A stretch of DNA of 64,000 nt from Tanypteryx hageni. Taxonomy: Eukaryota > Arthropoda > Insecta > Odonata > Petaluridae. Each line of letters opens with the position of its first letter. The stretch's first letter is position 1. The DNA is taken from assembly GCA_028673005.1 (NCBI GenBank), contig CM054114.1, positions 19,093,137 to 19,157,136 on the forward strand, in the 5' to 3' direction. The translations under genes and the position numbers were made by a program. Positions 59,010-64,000 of this stretch are shown here, in pieces. The notes beneath the pieces were generated by a model that saw only the letters and a program-made list of their open reading frames with translations, was not told the origin of the DNA and searched no databases.

Positions 59010-59315
59010 GTTGTCCTATATTCGAATAATTGGTCTATGCATCACGGATCATATAATAGTTTGGGAGAGAAAAATATATTTATTTGTTGCTTGACGGATG
59101 CCATTTTACGAGATAGGAGTATACGATTATTATAGTAATTATGTCAAGTTGAAGTTCTAATTGACGGAAAACCATAATTCGGCGATAAACTTTAATACAG
59201 ATCACTAATAATTAACATCCGCCCCGTAGTTTCGGAGATAATACATTCCGACGGACGGATGAGAGGTGCCTAGAAATCGTTCACTTACCAACTCTTCGCT
59301 AGTAAAAAACACCTA
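59010..59315 (+). repeat. Repeat family 'D' right half
   Basis: Shares 'gggagagaaaaatat', 'gttgcttgacgg', 'tttacgagata', 'gtttcggagata', then gacggacgg and a terminal gtaaaaaacacctaa with the element at 5901-6568. The left end is missing. Confidence 0.65.
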
Positions 59316-59334
59316 ATAATTTAAATTTTGAAAA

Positions 59335-59425
59335 AAAATTCTGCCATGACCGGGTATCAAACCGGTGCCTTCCAATTTCCGGGTGGATATTCTACCACTA
59401 GCCTATTGTAGCAGCTTAATTCTTT
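59335..59425 (-). mobile_element. tRNA-Gly-like SINE
   Basis: The minus strand reads gctagtggtagaatatccac, 'ccggaaattggaaggc', 'accggtttgatacccggtc' and atggcagaattttttt, close to a tRNA-Gly gene with a B box mutated at one or two positions. Its t-run abuts the end of the repeat D fragment. Confidence 0.7.
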
Positions 59426-59559
59426 CGCATCAAAACGGGGACGTTTTTTTAGCTTGGGCCGGGCTGGCTAAGCTAATATAAACCACCCCCAACGGATGTC
59501 ATCCAAGAGATATGTATATCGAAAAAAACCTCAATCTTCTCAAAGGGTGAGATTGCCTG

Positions 59560-59670
59560 AATTGACCTGCTAGGATAGTTAAGAGGTAAAATTCGATTCC
59601 CCGTTGTGGCAGAATTTTTTTCTCCAGATTTCAAATAATTCCCAAAATTCCAGTCTTCATCTGTCGCAAA
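59560..59670 (+). mobile_element. tRNA-Gly-like SINE, decayed head
   Basis: aaattcgattccccg then ttgtggcagaattttttt, then ttcaaataattcccaa, the body shared with the copies at 58079 and 25585. The 5' tRNA half is barely recognisable. Confidence 0.55.
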
Positions 59671-59692
59671 AGGGATCCTATGATTTGGCTGT

Positions 59693-59780
59693 TGTCCAAT
59701 TGCGCGAATAGTCACTTTTGACCATTTTCTATTTCTTTTGTCCAATTGCGCAGATGGTGAGTTTTGATCCATTTCTCCAC
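59693..59780. repeat. Short tandem duplication
   Basis: gtccaattgcgc(g/a)... to '...ttttga(c/t)ccatttt/tct' occurs twice with a period of about 46 bp, right beside the LINE A 3' end. Confidence 0.75.
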
Positions 59781-61700
59781 ATCTACATCTACAAGTTACC
59801 CTGCAATTCACCTAGTTGGTGGGTGGCAGGGGGTGCAATGCACAAATCCTACCTAAAGATTGTCTAACGCAATTCGAAATTTCCTATTGTGATCTCGTAT
59901 TGTCCTCAGAAAGAGCGAGCCTAGATAACGCTCCGTCCTACAATCGATCTCACGTATTTTATCGTCTCGATCATTTCTACTTATATACGTTGGTGCTTTA
60001 ATTATTCCCACAACCTCCTCTTTTAGACATTCCGATCTATATTTCTCCAGAAGTCTCAACCTTGAGTTCAATCAACGGTCCTCCAGTGATACTAAGTTCA
60101 AATCGCTCAGTAAAGAGGTGACGCTTTCCTTCTGTTCGTACTTTTGTTTTACAAATCTGGCTGCTCTGCGCTGTACTCTTTCTAGTTGAATTATATGTCC
60201 TTCTCGTACGGATCCCATATGCTCGCTGCGTATTCCAATTGCGGTCTTACCAGTGATAAGTAGCATGTTTCACGTACTTTCTCTGTAGTGTTCGGTACTA
60301 TTCTACCTATGAAAGCCAGTTTCTTGTTGGCCGCGCCTATAACTCGACGAATGTGCATGTCCCACGGAAGATCTCGACAAATTGTTACTCCTAAATATTT
60401 TACATACTCAGCTTGTCGAATGCTCATTTCATCTATTTTATACTCGAAACCTAAATCTTTGTTCTTACTTTTCCAGAACGTGACTGCGGGACATTTAGTA
60501 AAATTAATTTCGATTTGCCATTCTTTGCACCACGCTGAAATGGCCTCACGCAGTGACTGATGATCCTCCTTGTTTTTTATTTCTTTATATAGAACAGTAT
60601 CATCGGCGAAAAGCCTAATTTTACTACGAACAACCGAGCAGATATCATTGACATAGATTAAGAAGAGCCCAATACACTTCCCTGAGGAACACCCAAAGCA
60701 ACTTTAACGGGGGACGAGTATTTCCCATCGATGACAACTAACTGTTCCCTATTCGAGAGGAAGTCTCTCACCCAACTGACAACTTTCGGATTGATACCAC
60801 ATTGTCCTAACTTCGCAATTAATTTCCTATGAGATACTTTATCAAACGCCTTCCTGAAATCAATGAATATGGCATCGACCTGAGTATTTTTCTCTCCGCA
60901 TCGCAACTAATCGTCCACAAACAGGCCGAGCTGCGTTTCGCATGGTCTACCTCTCCGGAATCCGTGTGGGCATCCGCTAAGCAATGAATGACTATCTAAA
61001 CAGCGCATTACAGAGCTAAAGACTATGTGCTCAAGTATCTTGCACGATAATGAAGTTAAGGATATCGGCCTATAATTTTCGGGGTTCTCTTTGTCGCCAC
61101 CCTTATGGATGGGAGTAACGTGTGCTACCTTCCAATCTTTAGGAACTACTCCTTCCCTAATGAATTTCTCGAATATAATTTTCAAATAGGGCGCGATTTC
61201 AGCAGTTAATTCTTTCAATATACACGCGGGAATTTCTTCCGGTCCAGGAGATTTATTTGGCTTAATTGAATGAAGTTGGAGCGCGATGCCATTTTCCGAA
61301 AATACCAAATCTTCCATCGAATCGCCCTGATGCATAGGAGTAGGAGTTTCACATTCATCGTCGTTACGAGTAAAAGCTTTCTGAAAGTGTTGATTTAATA
61401 GGTTTGCTTTCTCCATACTATCGTTAACTACGTTTCCCGTTTCCGATCGCAGTGACGCAATAGTGGGACCCCTACCTTGAACTTCCCTGACTTAAGACCA
61501 AAATGCTTTCGGGTTCTCTTTCAAGTTCTATAGAGTCGTACTGCGTATTACTCAAATGAAGGTGATTCAGTCCTGCTTTGTGAAGCAAATCGAGCACATC
61601 GCAGTTAATTTTGTTCCTAAGAATATTGGCGTCAGCGTGTATTTCATGTAAAGCGAGAAAGATGATAAACTGATCGCGAACACGGGACACAAATTTCGCA
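59781..61700 (-). pseudogene. Non-LTR retrotransposon 'A' (Jockey/CR1-like), 5' truncated
   Basis: Read on the minus strand. A start in KENPKAFW (about 61.5 kb); then 61416-60658 in one frame with a single internal TAG (60907-60909): IKPNKSPGPEEIPACILKEL, NPENYRPISLTSLSCKILEH, GFRRGRPCETQL, AIFIDFRKAFDKVSHRKL, GVPQGSVLG. A frameshift near 60660 leads into RLFADDTVLY (about 60600, intact catalytic FADD), KYLGVTICRD, LEYAASIWDP. Another frameshift follows near 60190, then QRRAARFV, a TGA at 60072-60074, and the C-terminus with TIRDHNRKF. The 3' UTR ends in a gtagat-type tail near 59781. The endonuclease domain is absent. Few lesions, so it decayed recently compared with LINE B. Confidence 0.9.
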
Positions 61701-63229
61701 AAGATTACGAGTCACAGTCGGGGATTAGATGGCGGTGTACTGTGAACATTTGGAAGACATTCATGTATGTCTGTGAATTTTTGGCTAGTCAACCTCTCGG
61801 ATTATTAAAGGCAAAGCATTCGTATTTACAGACTAATCTGGTAATTTGATGCTTAGAAGTGGAGGCTCTCATGAGCATGAAGTATGTGCCACTCTTCACA
61901 GACAATACTTCTCAAATAATGCAAAACGGAAAGCGTCCGGCGATATTAAAAACCATTATCTCCTGTCTGTATCCTCCCCTTTAGTTTATTTTATTTTCCT
62001 TTTGTTTGCTATTAATTTCTTTACCAGAAAGTAACCCAACCGTTTCTTTTGACCACTCCGCAAAACTCGTATGTTTCCATCAATTTGTGTTGTGTAGCAT
62101 AGATGGCGGGAAGGTAGAGGAGATGAACCATTTTCCGCTGGACGCACAATGAGTCTCCCTTGGTGCGGATTATTCGCACGTGCGGAATGCCAAGAGGAGG
62201 GATTTTCGAAGGAGCACGAAACGTTGTTGTGATTTAGATTGCGTGGGTGGAGAAGGGTGAAGAAGCGGCGGATGAAGCGCATTAATGCCCGCGCAAAAAC
62301 CGATATTTGACGCGAAAGATGGAAGGATACCGTTCTTTGTTCGATAATCTCTCTCCTGAGCGTTATTTTGCGACAATTTTCCTTTTATATTATTATTTTT
62401 TTTGTGGTCCATCGATTTCCCCGGGATGTTCGAGAATTTCGGTCCTCGTATATATCTCGATAAATTCCCTTTTTTACCACGAGGGCGCGTGTCATTCAAC
62501 ACACTCTAAAAACATGCACATCCTTTATTTTTGTCCGTTAGATATATGTACGAAAAAATCCGTCTCATTGTTCTGAAGTAAATGCTAGATTCGAGTTGTT
62601 TGCGGCTCTGGAGTAAATTGCGAATCGCAGCTCCTGTGTTGATGCACGGAGTGGATGCTTGTTGTTCTTGTTTTTGTGATATTTTCTCGCCTATATTTTT
62701 TATGTTCCGGGCATGTTTTCGTATTAGAGTCGTGGGATTTTGTTTTGCTCGCTCGAACGAGCGGTCGTCATTTTCTCGCAGGAGCGATCGCTTTTTAGCA
62801 GTGCAGTAAACGACAACGATTTTGGTGAGAGTTTTTTTGGACAACGCTGTTCAGAACAGTTCGAAATACTGATAATGTCAAATCCCCTTTCCCCTCTACA
62901 AAGGGTTTAGTGACATTTTTCGTTCATTTCTACCTTGGCAGTCCAAGTGTTAACTTGAAAGGTGAAATTTTTAAAAAGCCTATCCACGTGTGAAAAACAC
63001 CTAGCTGGCTTAGGTTTGGTGCACTTTTTGATATTTTATCAATTGATACCGGTGCTGAAAAATTGCATATCCTGCGGGAGTACGCAGCCCGTGAAATCTC
63101 ATGGTGAGTTGACGATTTAGCTTAGCATAGCGTTTCCTATTGCATCTGAAAACATAAGAGACTCATTCTGCCATTTTTTTATTGACGCTGATATTTCTTC
63201 AAGGTGTTAACCGTTAGTTAATTATACGT
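61701..63229. other. Unassigned; GC-richer block at 62100-62850
   Basis: No gene recognised. Overlapping open frames on both strands at 62170-62844 have no family motif. A small imperfect inverted repeat lies at about 62874-62920 (aatgtcaaatcccc / gggtttagtgacatt). Confidence 0.35.
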
Positions 63230-63643
63230 TGTAGAAATCAGGACTACAGTAGAAAGGACTCACTTCGTACTGGTACCTTTTTCCCATGTCAAGATACCGA
63301 TGTAGAAAGTAATTCTTGTCTTTGTGGGATGAATTATAAGGTATTCGAAAACAGCGCCTATGAAAGAAACAGGATTGGGTAAAAATACTATCGCTAAACT
63401 TCTAGAAATGTTTCGTGATCTGCTTTGTGTTTGGTTTCTCGAAACTAGTATTAACTTGAAGGTGTAGGCAAAGTTACTGAAGTTGACGAAAGCGTCTTTG
63501 GAAGACGGAAATATAATAAAGGTAGAATGACAAAGACAAGATGGGTCGTTGGAGGATTTGAAAGAGAAACAAAAAAAAAAGGTTTTCTTAAGATAGTAAA
63601 GACTAGGGATAACAATACCCTCCTGAATGTAATGAATGTCTAG
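63230..63643 (+). pseudogene. Merlin (IS1016/ISXO2-type) transposase, broken
   Basis: Three segments in two frames. First CRNQDYSRKDSLRTGTFF from 63230. Then, from about 63279, FSHVKIPM, a stop, KVILVFVG, a stop (TGA, probably from Trp), IIRYSKTAP and TGLGKNTIAKLLEMFRDL. Then, after a one-base shift near 63460, GVGKVTEVDESVFGRRKYNK followed by TRWVVGGFERETKKKGF and TRDNNTLLNVM to a stop at 63641. 'VEVDES-F-G-R-R-K-Y-N' with the first catalytic Asp and 'W-V-x-G-G' is the DDE_Tnp_IS1595 signature. The last third, with the remaining acidic residues, is not visible, and no TIRs were found. No bacterial context exists around it, so it is an animal Merlin rather than an IS element. Confidence 0.82.
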
Positions 63644-63937
63644 GGGTAAAGATAAATGTCGATAAATTATCAATGGTCATGTTGGCTGCCTTTTTGAAGA
63701 CAGAAACCCTGGAGGCCAGTTTAATTCCCGCGTCGCAAAGCGGTGTTGTCAATTCATAATCACTCCGATACACAGATGAAGCGAGGGTTTCTTAAAATAT
63801 ACCGTAGGAACGCCAATAAAAAACTATTTCGGTGTAGTTTTTCACAGGTAATACAAATAATTCATCAAGAAATATTTATCTTAATCGATTATTCTGAAAT
63901 AAAAGTGAGGAAGTCTTCCTTGACCTAAAATCATATC
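63644..63937. other. Unassigned sequence
   Basis: No recognisable feature; may include the lost 3' part of the Merlin element. Confidence 0.35.
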
Positions 63938-64000
63938 TCCCGCTGAGAGGATCGTCTTCGGGCCGACTCTTCGCGAGCGAAGGGTCAAAACCCTCAACGC
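63938..64000 (+). repeat. SINE-like head, cut by window end
   Basis: gctgagaggatcgtcttcgg, then gccgactcttcgcgagcgaa, then gggtcaaaaccctc resembles the SINE-like head at 27950-28035 in order and spacing. The near-palindrome cttcgcgagcgaag forms the arm. Confidence 0.35.

Noticed and set aside
62170..62844. Overlapping open frames on both strands
   Set aside because: No protein family signature; openness matches the local base composition.
1..64000. CRISPR array, rRNA operon or bacterial gene cluster
   Set aside because: No regularly spaced direct repeats with unique spacers, no rRNA-like sequence, no dense coding strand.

Overview
The window looks like non-coding, AT-rich animal nuclear DNA, most likely from an arthropod. 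The evidence is the mix of animal-type mobile elements (mariner, Merlin, several hAT lineages, Jockey/CR1-type non-LTR retrotransposons, a tRNA-derived SINE), long dinucleotide arrays, polypyrimidine tracts over 1 kb long, and the absence of any bacterial-style gene order. I could not name a species. I found no intact host gene, no convincing exon, and no functional tRNA, rRNA or CRISPR array. Every reading frame with recognisable protein similarity belongs to a broken mobile element.

Layout. 0-12 kb: a CT-rich tract, an internally deleted mariner (1794-2315), a 1.2 kb polypyrimidine tract (3291-4480), a nonautonomous element ending in AGGCGTTCTTTA (5901-6568), and two copies of a small TIR element (8.7 and 10.7 kb). 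11-21 kb: a foldback-like element with arms of about 260 bp (11555-12715), a hAT-like MITE (15425-16020), one copy of a roughly 700 bp TIR family (18279-19030), TA arrays with repeat C, and a perfect 24 bp hairpin (19974-20031). 21-26 kb: a decayed LINE (family B) that carries a 94 bp 3' fragment of another LINE (family A), then repeat families E, C and F. One F copy holds a SINE flanked by a perfect 13 bp target-site duplication. 26-32 kb: a polypurine minisatellite and the second foldback copy, between TA arrays. 32-39 kb: a stack of hAT insertions, including a 2158 bp ZMYM1-type hAT with visible termini and a decayed transposase, and a second 1064 bp hAT with perfect 12 bp TIRs. 39-58 kb: three more copies of the 700 bp family, SINE fragments, a third hAT remnant with a MITE nested in it, a 26 bp CT minisatellite, and the 3' end of a third LINE (family C). 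58-64 kb: SINE copies, a 5'-truncated LINE A on the minus strand that keeps most of its reverse transcriptase, and a Merlin (IS1016-type) transposase pseudogene at 63.2-63.6 kb.

These parts do not work together as a pathway. They record many rounds of insertion, nesting and decay. The most informative points are the nested LINE insertion, the SINE with its target-site duplication, the ordered hAT stack, the two long-inverted-repeat elements, and several nonautonomous families that are repeated within this one window and look undescribed. Stretches listed as unassigned were read on both strands by eye only; small or fast-evolving exons and enhancers could be missed.
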